This document shows, in pieces, positions 1 to 5,047 of a stretch of 5,047 bases of DNA. Position 1 is the first letter of the stretch. The number at the start of each line of letters is the position of its first letter. Both the position numbers and the translations under genes were made by a program. The stretch is from positions 1-5,047 of the forward strand of contig JASGCG010000146.1 in assembly GCA_030054235.1 (NCBI GenBank). The letters are read 5' to 3'. The stretch comes from Bacteroidia bacterium (GTDB lineage Bacteria > Planctomycetota > Phycisphaerae > Phycisphaerales > SM1A02). The notes under the pieces are model-generated. The model worked only from the letters and a program-made list of their open reading frames with translations. It was not told the DNA's origin and searched no databases.

Positions 1-23
1 CGAGGATCCCATCCCACACCTCT

Positions 24-29
24 GAGGAG
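24..29 (+). promoter_or_regulatory. Ribosome binding site of the cyclophilin gene
   Basis: The purine run GAGGAG lies 10 nt before the ATG at 40 and matches the anti-Shine-Dalgarno core well. It supports the start at 40; a second ATG follows directly at 43 and would give almost the same protein. It is the only convincing Shine-Dalgarno sequence in the window. Confidence 0.7.
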
Positions 30-39
30 CCCACCGACC

Positions 40-723
40 ATGATGCGCACCCTGCTCGCCACCGTTCTTTCGCTGACCGCCGTCGCCGTTGCCCAGGATG
101 CTGCCAAGCCGGCCCCTGCCGCGCCCACTGCCCCGGCCGCAGCCGCTCCCGCCGCCGACAAGCTGCTCTTCGCCAAGCTCTCCACGAGCAAGGGCGACAT
201 CATCCTGGAGCTGAACGAGTCGAAGGCGCCGCTGAGCGTGGCCAACTTCGTGCAGTACATCAAGGATGGCCACTACGACGGCACGACCTTCCACCGCGTC
301 ATCGGCTCCTTCATGATCCAGGGCGGCGGATTCACTCCCGACATGAAGCAGAAGGACACGCGCGACCCGATCAAGAATGAATGGAGGAACGGCCTCAAGA
401 ACACGCGCGGCACGATCTCGATGGCGCGCACGAGCATGGCCGACAGCGCCACGAGCCAGTTCTTCATCAACGTCGTCGACAACGGCGGCCTGGACATGCC
501 GCGCGACGGCGCGGCCTACGCCGTGTTCGGCCGCGTGATCGGCGGCATGGACGTGGTCGACGCGATCCGCAACGTGAAGACCGGCCGCAAGGGCGGCATG
601 CCCGACGTGCCGATCGAGGACGTGATGATCACGAAGGCGTCGCTGCTGACCGCCGACGAGGCGAAGGCAGCCGCAGCGCCGGACGCCGCGCCCACGGTCC
701 CCGCCGCGCCCGCGGCGAAGTGA
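40..723 (+). CDS. Secreted cyclophilin-type peptidyl-prolyl cis-trans isomerase
   Basis: This 227-residue protein should catalyse cis-trans isomerisation of peptidyl-prolyl bonds and assist protein folding outside the cytoplasm. Residues 1-18 form a signal peptide (MMRTLLATVLSLTAVAVA) ending in an Ala-Val-Ala cleavage site before Gln19. An Ala/Pro-rich linker covers about 20-40, and the cyclophilin domain covers about 42-202. Visible family motifs are FHRVIGSFMIQGGGF at 84-98 (catalytic Arg86, plus Phe91 and Gln94), TISMART at 125-131, SQFFIN at 139-144 and YAVFGRVIGGMDVVDAI at 160-176. The domain is the short bacterial PpiA/PpiB kind. A second Ala/Pro-rich tail covers 206-227, so the domain has similar low-complexity arms at both ends. 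No lipobox cysteine is seen, so it is probably periplasmic and soluble. The stop codon is followed by noncoding DNA, and the gene converges with the tRNA-Pro transcript. Family assignment is secure; the substrate is unknown. Confidence 0.95.
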   Translation: MMRTLLATVLSLTAVAVAQDAAKPAPAAPTAPAAAAPAADKLLFAKLSTSKGDIILELNESKAPLSVANFVQYIKDGHYDGTTFHRVIGSFMIQGGGFTPDMKQKDTRDPIKNEWRNGLKNTRGTISMARTSMADSATSQFFINVVDNGGLDMPRDGAAYAVFGRVIGGMDVVDAIRNVKTGRKGGMPDVPIEDVMITKASLLTADEAKAAAAPDAAPTVPAAPAAK

Positions 724-1027
724 TCGCGTGCGGGTCCTCGACCACGGGACGTGCAATCTTGACCCCCGAATGTGACTTCGGAGTGATGTAACCGAGGAGC
801 TTTCTGCGCGACGGGGTTCGCGGCGGGATCTTGCGCTCGTCCTCCCGCGACCTCGGGTTCCGGCCGCGCGGACGCGCGCGCTGCACCCGGCTCCGCGCGC
901 GCTCCTCCTGCGTCGCTCGGCGGGGCTGGCACCCGCCTCCGATGGTCGCACACCGTGCCGCCTTCGCGACTCCGCAGGCCGCGCAGCTCGGAACCGCTCG
1001 GTCGCTCCGGACGAGCGAGATGATCAA
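724..1027. other. GC-rich intergenic region without a credible gene
   Basis: This stretch separates the converging cyclophilin and tRNA-Pro transcription units. Open frames cross it on both strands, but their translations are Arg/Pro/Ala-rich with no recognisable domain, as expected for stop-poor GC-rich DNA. Structure seen: CGCGCGCG at 873-880 can pair with CGCGCGCG at 894-901 (8 bp, 13-nt loop); CGCTCG at 995-1000 can pair with CGAGCG at 1012-1017 (11-nt loop), just beyond the tandem repeat; and a weak 5-bp hairpin lies at 766-781. The first could help end transcription from either side, but no T-tract follows it. I see nothing else here. Confidence 0.6.
873..901. terminator. Possible GC-only hairpin, terminator-like, between convergent units
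   Basis: Two CGCGCGCG arms (873-880 and 894-901) can form an 8-bp stem around a 13-nt loop. It lies between the end of the cyclophilin gene and the far end of the tRNA-Pro repeat transcript, where a bidirectional terminator would be useful. It has no uridine tract on either strand, and alternating CG runs are common in such GC-rich DNA, so the role is speculative. Confidence 0.25.
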
Positions 1028-1265
1028 GGCGCAGCCGTCGAATCGGGGCGGCCGGATTTGAGGCCTCTGGGCCCAAGAGGCCGCACTCGCGAAGCGAGTC
1101 CTGCGCGCAGCGCAGGAGACTGATGAGGCGGCGCAGCCGTCGAATCGGGGCGGCCGGATTTGAGGCCTCTGGGCCCAAGAGGCCGCACTCGCGAAGCGAG
1201 TCCTGCGCGCAGCGCAGGAGCCTGATGAGGCGGCGCAGCCGTCGAATCGGGGCGGCCGGATTTGA
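1028..1265 (-). repeat. 102-bp tandem repeat carrying the 3' end of tRNA-Pro (2.33 copies)
   Basis: Copies are at 1028-1129, 1130-1231 and a 34-bp partial copy at 1232-1265. The two full copies differ at only one base (A at 1119, C at 1221). The partial copy enters the tRNA-Pro gene: 1247-1265 is the tRNA's 3'-terminal 19 nt, from T55 in the T-loop through discriminator A73, and 1232-1246 is its 3' flank. Each full copy therefore repeats the tRNA 3' end downstream of the real tRNA. Read on the minus strand, each unit holds a chain of hairpins: on plus coordinates of copy 1, 7 bp with 7-nt loop (1062-1082), 6 bp with GAA triloop (1085-1099), and 7 bp with GCA triloop (1100-1116). A fourth, 4-bp GCA-loop hairpin (1129-1139) lies at the copy 1/copy 2 junction. 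The period is 34 codons, so several spurious frames stay open through the array. The layout recalls the E. coli tyrT/rtT repeats; function is unknown. Confidence 0.93.
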
Positions 1266-1320
1266 ACCGACGACTTCTTGCTCCCAAAGCAAGCGCTCTA
1301 CCAAACTGAGCTACGCCCCG
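1247..1320 (-). tRNA. tRNA-Pro (anticodon UGG)
   Basis: On the minus strand the 74-nt gene folds into a full cloverleaf. The acceptor stem is CGGGGCG with CGCCCCG (7 perfect pairs, C1-G72 as usual for bacterial tRNA-Pro) and the discriminator is A73. The D-stem is GCTC with GAGC around a 9-nt loop containing GG. The anticodon stem is CTTGC with GCAAG around TTTGGGA, giving anticodon TGG, which reads CCN proline codons. The variable loop has 5 nt, and the T-stem is GTCGG with CCGGC around TTCAAAT. CCA is not encoded (TTC follows A73), so a CCA-adding enzyme is needed. Upstream, TACACT (1331-1336) is a possible -10 box, but no good -35 is visible. The leader bases CCCC (1322-1325) are complementary to GGGG at the tRNA 5' end. 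Its last 19 nt are duplicated twice downstream in the tandem repeat. Confidence 0.96.
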
Positions 1321-1352
1321 AGGGGTTCGCAGTGTAGCCGCTCGGTTGCACA

Positions 1353-1381
1353 GGCCGAGGGATCACGACGGACCCTCGGCC
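1353..1381 (-). terminator. Hairpin after the esterase gene, probable terminator
   Basis: GGCCGAGGG (1353-1361) and CCCTCGGCC (1373-1381) form a perfect 9-bp stem with an 11-nt loop. It starts 3 bases after the stop codon of the minus-strand esterase and lies before the tRNA-Pro gene, where transcription should end. There is no clear U-tract, so it may act as a non-canonical terminator or an mRNA 3'-end stabiliser. It suggests the tRNA has its own promoter in 1321-1352. Confidence 0.6.
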
Positions 1382-1384
1382 GCG

Positions 1385-2854
1385 TTATCGAGTGCGGATC
1401 CACGTCGCACAGGCCGGATCGAGCGCCGGCCGATCCGAGCGGAACGGGCCGATCGGGAGCCCACGGCCGTCGATGAGGTTGGCACGGGTCGGGTTGTTCG
1501 ACCACGCGTACCGCACGGCGACCGGGTCGCTGACCTCTGGACTCCAGACGAAGACGCCGTCAGCATCGATCCGTGCAGAGGCCCACGCGAATCGACCGTC
1601 GGCGCCTGCCACGGCGAAGCCATCAGGAGCCGCACCGCCGCGCGTCGACAGCGCACCGCCGAGTCCATCGAACCGGACCATCATGCCGCGTCGGACGACA
1701 CCATCGATCGAGGCACTCGATGGTGAACATGACACCACAGGACCGGCACCCGGGTGCGTGGCACGACCGTAGGCGGCATCGAGTGCCCAGAGCGCAAGCC
1801 GCCGACCGACTTCCCGCTTGTTGCGTGGGTGGATGTCGTCGGCATCACCGACGTCGATGGTCACCGCGACGCCCACCTTCGGATCGCGTTGCGCCGCTTC
1901 GAGCTGCGCATCGCGAAGGAAAGCCCAGCCGCCTTGGGCCGGCTCGTCGCTGGGCTTCATGAAGGCGGCGAGCTGCACGACACCGAACGGCATCTGCGGA
2001 CGATCGAACGCGCGACGCCAGCTCGACACGAGCGCCGGCAGGAGCGTGCGATACGCCTCGGCCTCGCCCGCGTTGCTCTCACCCTGGTACCAGATGGCGC
2101 CGCGGATCCCGAAGGGAACGAACGGCGCGATCATCGCGTTGTACATGCCGGCAAAGCGCTGGTCGCGTTCGCCCGCCTTGGCGGGATCGGTCGCAGCGGC
2201 GTCGTTGGCGCGCGCGAGTGCGTCACGCGTCACGGGGCAGCTCGAGAGCGTGGCGGCATCGATCCAGGGTTCGATGCGCGTGCCGCCCCAGTTGATGTCG
2301 AGCAGGCCGATCGGCACGCCATCGAGGGCCTGCTGAAGTTCGGTGGCCATGGTCCAGCCCACGGCCGTGACGTCACCGACGGTCTCAGGCGTGCAGGTGC
2401 GCCACGCAGCCTGTGCGGTGAAGGCCGGCGCCGACGCGAGCGTGTGCGGAACCTTGATCGCACGGATCGTCAAGCGCTTGGCCGCGCGCGCACGCTCGCC
2501 GTCGGGATCGCTGCTGCCGTTCACGGTCCACTCCATGTTGCTCTGTCCTCCACAGAGCCACACGTCACCCACGAGCACGTCCGCGATCGCCAGGTCGCTG
2601 CCGTCTCCGGTCACCAGGAGCGATCGCGGCGTTGCCGTGGCCGCCTCGGCCGGCAGCATCACGCGCCAGGAGCCATCGCTGCCCGCCGATCCCTGCTGCG
2701 GGTCGCCTTCACCAAGGCGCACGGTGACCTGCGCACCGGGCGTGGCCCGGCCCCACACCACGATCGGCCGGTCACGCTGCAGCACCATGTGGTCCGTGAA
2801 CACCGCAGGAAGTTCGATGCCGCCAAGTGCCGCGATGAGGAGAAGCGTGTGCAT
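1385..2854 (-). CDS. Sialate O-acetylesterase-like SGNH hydrolase, exported
   Basis: This 489-residue protein resembles bacterial sialate 9-O-acetylesterases, which remove O-acetyl groups from sialic acids; relatives act on acetylated plant polysaccharides. Residues 1-11 are a short hydrophobic export signal, followed by the typical mature start IELPAVFTDHMVLQRD (13-28) of an N-terminal beta-sandwich. SGNH blocks follow: GQSNMEW at 103-109 with nucleophile Ser105, the WGGT motif at 189-192, WYQGESN at 255-261, and DIHPRNK at 340-346 with the catalytic Asp340-His342 pair. A beta-rich C-terminal region (about 370-475) completes the fold. Length fits the family. The frame stays open upstream to 3052, but those residues are Arg/Pro-rich and overlap the transporter gene, so I start at 2854; an ATG at 2881 would lengthen the signal by 9 residues and is also possible. 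No Shine-Dalgarno sequence is seen. The transporter gene ends 118 bp upstream. Family is secure; the acetylated substrate is not. Confidence 0.92.
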   Translation of the reverse strand: MHTLLLIAALGGIELPAVFTDHMVLQRDRPIVVWGRATPGAQVTVRLGEGDPQQGSAGSDGSWRVMLPAEAATATPRSLLVTGDGSDLAIADVLVGDVWLCGGQSNMEWTVNGSSDPDGERARAAKRLTIRAIKVPHTLASAPAFTAQAAWRTCTPETVGDVTAVGWTMATELQQALDGVPIGLLDINWGGTRIEPWIDAATLSSCPVTRDALARANDAAATDPAKAGERDQRFAGMYNAMIAPFVPFGIRGAIWYQGESNAGEAEAYRTLLPALVSSWRRAFDRPQMPFGVVQLAAFMKPSDEPAQGGWAFLRDAQLEAAQRDPKVGVAVTIDVGDADDIHPRNKREVGRRLALWALDAAYGRATHPGAGPVVSCSPSSASIDGVVRRGMMVRFDGLGGALSTRGGAAPDGFAVAGADGRFAWASARIDADGVFVWSPEVSDPVAVRYAWSNNPTRANLIDGRGLPIGPFRSDRPALDPACATWIRTR

Positions 2855-2972
2855 GGTGCACAGGCTATTCGCATGACGCATCCGGCTGTGTGCGACTCGG
2901 CGGACGGACCCGATGACGACGAGGCCTGCCCCGCACAGAGACCGCTGGACCAACGGAAACGAGCGTCGATCG

Positions 2973-4268
2973 TCAGGGGACGGCGGTATCGCCGGCGGCT
3001 TCGCTCGTTTCGCGTGTGCCTTCGGCCTGGCCCGCGTGCGGGTCGTCGTCACTCAGGCCGCGCAGGCCGCGCAGCGTGGGAAAGCGCGCAGCGATCATGC
3101 CGACCACGACCAGCGTGCCGACACCGCCGGAGACCACGCTGAAGACCGGTCCCATCCACCGGGCGACGAGGCCGCTCTCGAAGCTGCCGAGCTCGTTGCT
3201 GCATTCGATGAACATGGTGTTCACGGCGCTCACCCGGCCGCGCAGTTCGTTGGGCGTGCGCGTCTGCACCAGCATGTGCCGGATCGTGACGCTGATTGCA
3301 TCGAGCGCACCGCTGGTGACCAGCGCGAGCGCGGCGACCCAGAAGCTCGTCGACAGCCCGAAGATGATCATGCAGGCACCGAAGCCGGCAACGCTCCAGA
3401 GCAGGGCGGGACCGGCACGGCGGATCGGCGGCCGCGACGCGAGGAACGCGGCCATGATCAGGGCACCCAGGTAGGGCGATGCCTTGAGCACACCGAAGGC
3501 GAATCCCTTCTGCCCGATGTGCAGGATCTCGTCGGCGTACATCGGCAGCAGCGCGGTCGCGCCACCGAAGAGCACGGCCAGCAGGTCCAGCAGCAGGGCA
3601 CCGAAGACCACGCGCTCACCGATGATGAACCGCGCGCCGGCGACGAGCGACCGCAGCGTGAGGCCCTCGGTCGCCCGCGGCGCAGGCTCGGGCCGAAGGA
3701 ACGGCGCCACGACCGCGAGCGAGGCGGTCAATCCTGCTGCGACCAGGTAGAGCTGCCACGTCGAGCCGATCGAATCGATCGCCAGGCCGGTGGCGATCGG
3801 ACCGCTGATGGCAGCAGCCTGGAAGAAGCCGCTGTTCCAGTTGACGGCGTTCTCGAGATTGCGCCGGGGCACGAGCAGCGGCAGCAGCGAGCCGCGCGCC
3901 GGACCAGCGAAGGCGCGTACGCAGCCACTGAGGACCAGCAGCAGGTAGAACTGCCAGACGGGCGCATCATGGAGGTCCAGCCACGCGAACGACGCACACA
4001 GTGCGGCGAAGCACGCCTGGCAGACCGTGATGATCCGCGTGCGCTCGAAGCGGTCGGCCGCGTGCCCGGCCACCAGCGCCAGCAGCACGACCGGCAAGGC
4101 CCGGCACAGCCCGGTGATCCCCAGCGCGAGCGGATCGTGGGTGCGCTCCCAGACGTCCCACAGCACCGCCGTGGTGAGCACGTGCAGCCCCAGGCTGTTG
4201 AGCATGAAGCCCACCGCGAAGCGCCTGTAGTTGGCGTGCTGCAGGGCCTGGAACGCATCGTGCGGCAT
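2973..4268 (-). CDS. MFS transporter, MFS_3/EntS-like type
   Basis: This 431-residue inner-membrane protein has about 12 hydrophobic segments and belongs to the major facilitator superfamily. The start ANYRRFAVGFMLNSLG (12-27) is typical of the MFS_3 (TM-effector) branch, which includes the enterobactin exporter EntS. A motif-A-like loop GHAADRFERTR (68-78) lies between TM2 and TM3. Further family marks are AGPARGSLLPLLVPRRNLEN (121-140), an NWNSGFFQ block (143-150), and TPNELRGRVSAVNTMF (338-353) in the loop after TM10. The last 30 residues are a hydrophilic, acidic cytoplasmic tail. Family members usually act as proton-driven exporters of siderophores, drugs or metabolites; the substrate cannot be read from sequence. 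The ATG at 4268 is the first good start and has no visible Shine-Dalgarno sequence. The gene is divergent from nagZ (55 bp between ATGs) and may be co-transcribed with the esterase. Confidence 0.9.
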   Translation of the reverse strand: MPHDAFQALQHANYRRFAVGFMLNSLGLHVLTTAVLWDVWERTHDPLALGITGLCRALPVVLLALVAGHAADRFERTRIITVCQACFAALCASFAWLDLHDAPVWQFYLLLVLSGCVRAFAGPARGSLLPLLVPRRNLENAVNWNSGFFQAAAISGPIATGLAIDSIGSTWQLYLVAAGLTASLAVVAPFLRPEPAPRATEGLTLRSLVAGARFIIGERVVFGALLLDLLAVLFGGATALLPMYADEILHIGQKGFAFGVLKASPYLGALIMAAFLASRPPIRRAGPALLWSVAGFGACMIIFGLSTSFWVAALALVTSGALDAISVTIRHMLVQTRTPNELRGRVSAVNTMFIECSNELGSFESGLVARWMGPVFSVVSGGVGTLVVVGMIAARFPTLRGLRGLSDDDPHAGQAEGTRETSEAAGDTAVP

Positions 4269-4323
4269 GGGGAGGGACCGAGCCTACGGCCACGGCGCCT
4301 GACCGAAGGTTAGCATTGTGAAC
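4269..4323. promoter_or_regulatory. Divergent intergenic region between MFS gene and nagZ
   Basis: These 55 bases must hold transcription and translation signals for both outward-facing genes unless promoters lie inside the coding regions. I see no convincing -35/-10 pair for either direction and no clear operator palindrome. GAAGG at 4305-4309 could be a ribosome binding site for nagZ. The short distance makes joint control plausible, but no regulatory motif shows it. Confidence 0.4.
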
Positions 4324-5047
4324 ATGGACGCAACGGACCTGCGCCTGGCCTGTGCACGATGCATGTGCGTGGGGTTCCATGGGCACCACGTCGATGACGC
4401 CTTGGCTGACATGCTCGATCGCGGCGTGGGTGGCGTGATCCTCTTTGCGCGCAACGTGCAGTCGCGCGAGCAGGTGCGCGAACTCTGCCTTGACATCAAG
4501 CGCCGGGCGCGTGGGCTCGTCTATATCGGCGTCGATCAGGAAGGCGGTCGCGTGCAGCGGCTCGTCGATGGCTTCACGGCCATTCCTCCGATGCGCGAGG
4601 TCGGTCGCCAGGGTCCTGCCGCCGCGGGCCGCTGGGGCCGCGCCATCGCGCGCGAGCTGCGCAGCGTGCACATCGATCTTGACTTCGCTCCCGTGGTCGA
4701 TGTCGACAGCAATCCCGCGAATCCCGTGATCGGCGAACGGTCCTTCGGGACCGACCCGGGCACCGTGTCCTCGTGCGCGGTCGAGTTCATCCAGATGATG
4801 CAGCTCATGGGCGTGGGGTCGTGCGCGAAGCACTTCCCCGGGCATGGCGACACCAACAAGGACAGCCATCACGACCTGCCCGTCCTGCCGCACACCATGG
4901 AGCGGCTCGGCCTGACTGAACTGCCGCCGTTCGCGGCATCGATCCAGGCCGGCGTCGCGAGCATCATGACGGCGCACGTCCTCTTCGAGGCACTCGATCC
5001 GGGCGTGCCGGCCACGTTGAGCCGGCGGGTGGTCCAAGGCATGTTGC
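4324..5047 (+). CDS. nagZ: NagZ-like GH3 beta-N-acetylglucosaminidase (3' end outside window)
   Basis: The frame is open from 4324 to the window end, giving the first 241 residues. Glycoside hydrolase family 3 NagZ enzymes cleave the terminal GlcNAc from anhydromuropeptides during peptidoglycan recycling. Diagnostic segments are GVGGVILFARN (34-44), DQEGGRVQR (71-79), DFAPVVDVDSNPANPVIGER (120-139) followed by SFG (140-142), and the signature KHFPGHGDTNKDSHHDLP (169-186). The latter holds the Asp180-His182 dyad that serves as the unusual acid/base of NagZ enzymes. MTAHV (215-219) follows. The nucleophile Asp is expected past the window edge and cannot be checked. No signal peptide is present, fitting a cytosolic enzyme. 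An in-frame GTG at 4318 lies 8 nt after GAAGG (4305-4309), whereas the ATG at 4324 lies 14 nt after it, so translation may start two codons earlier. Divergent from the MFS gene. Family membership is secure; the exact substrate is inferred. Confidence 0.93.
   Translation, partial: MDATDLRLACARCMCVGFHGHHVDDALADMLDRGVGGVILFARNVQSREQVRELCLDIKRRARGLVYIGVDQEGGRVQRLVDGFTAIPPMREVGRQGPAAAGRWGRAIARELRSVHIDLDFAPVVDVDSNPANPVIGERSFGTDPGTVSSCAVEFIQMMQLMGVGSCAKHFPGHGDTNKDSHHDLPVLPHTMERLGLTELPPFAASIQAGVASIMTAHVLFEALDPGVPATLSRRVVQGML

Noticed and set aside
629..1027. Minus-strand 132-codon open frame across the intergenic region
   Set aside because: The translation is Arg/Pro-rich without a recognisable fold, and part of it is antisense to the cyclophilin gene. 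It is typical of stop-poor GC-rich DNA.
1028..1265. CRISPR array
   Set aside because: The repeats are directly tandem with no unique spacers, the unit is 102 bp, and it contains a tRNA tail. There are no cas genes in the window.
516..1304. Long minus-strand open frame (262 codons) beginning with a VERLLWEQEVVGSNPAAP-like peptide
   Set aside because: Its start is a translation of the tRNA-Pro gene itself, the middle is the noncoding tandem repeat, and the end lies antisense to the cyclophilin gene. No domain or ribosome binding site is seen.
1028..1320. Intact integrated island at tRNA-Pro
   Set aside because: Only 102 bp lies between the duplicated tRNA tails. There is no integrase or cargo, so at most this is a remnant.
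2855..3052. N-terminal extension of the esterase frame to 3052
   Set aside because: It would overlap the last 80 bases of the transporter gene and place 66 Arg/Pro-rich residues before a good signal peptide. A start at 2854 (or 2881) fits family architecture.
1754..3142. Plus-strand 462-codon open frame
   Set aside because: It is antisense to the esterase, whose catalytic motifs are intact. The product is His/Arg/Ala-rich with no domain.
2913..4313. Plus-strand 466-codon open frame
   Set aside because: It is antisense to the MFS transporter, which has clear family motifs and membrane segments. The plus-strand product is extremely rich in charged residues and Gln, as expected for the complement of membrane-protein codons.
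3967..5037. Minus-strand 356-codon open frame
   Set aside because: It is antisense to nagZ and then out of frame with the MFS gene. The nagZ frame carries the diagnostic KHFPGHGDT-DSH motif.

Overview
The window comes from a GC-rich bacterial chromosome. A secreted cyclophilin, a signal-peptide-bearing carbohydrate esterase and a GH3 glucosaminidase point to a Gram-negative-type cell envelope. Only one gene has a textbook Shine-Dalgarno sequence (the cyclophilin); the esterase and transporter starts have none I can see. This mix fits Planctomycetota (for example Phycisphaerae) or a similar environmental lineage, but that is a low-confidence inference with no marker gene behind it.

Layout, left to right. 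(1) 40-723 (+): secreted cyclophilin-type peptidyl-prolyl isomerase with Ala/Pro-rich tails on both sides of the domain. (2) 724-1027: about 300 bases of very GC-rich DNA with no credible gene and a few hairpins. (3) 1028-1265: tandem repeat of 102 bp, two full copies plus a 34-bp third copy. (4) 1247-1320 (-): tRNA-Pro(UGG). The partial third repeat copy is the 3' end of this tRNA, so each upstream copy also carries the last 19 nt of the tRNA and is located 3' of it in the tRNA's direction of transcription. (5) 1353-1381: strong hairpin just after the stop codon of the next gene. (6) 1385-2854 (-): sialate O-acetylesterase-like SGNH hydrolase with signal peptide. (7) 2973-4268 (-): MFS transporter of the MFS_3/EntS-like type. 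(8) 4324-5047 (+, runs off the end): divergently transcribed NagZ-like GH3 beta-N-acetylglucosaminidase.

How the parts may work together. The transporter and esterase are on the same strand, 118 bp apart, and may form an operon. Together with the divergent nagZ they suggest handling of cell-wall or host-type amino sugars: deacetylation outside the cytoplasm, transport, and cytosolic glycosidic cleavage. That link is inference from adjacency.

The most unusual item is the tRNA-Pro gene followed by near-identical 102-bp repeats, each containing the tRNA's 3'-terminal 19 nt and a chain of short perfect hairpins. It resembles the organisation of the Escherichia coli tyrT/rtT locus, but with a different tRNA, a different repeat length and no obvious sequence kinship.
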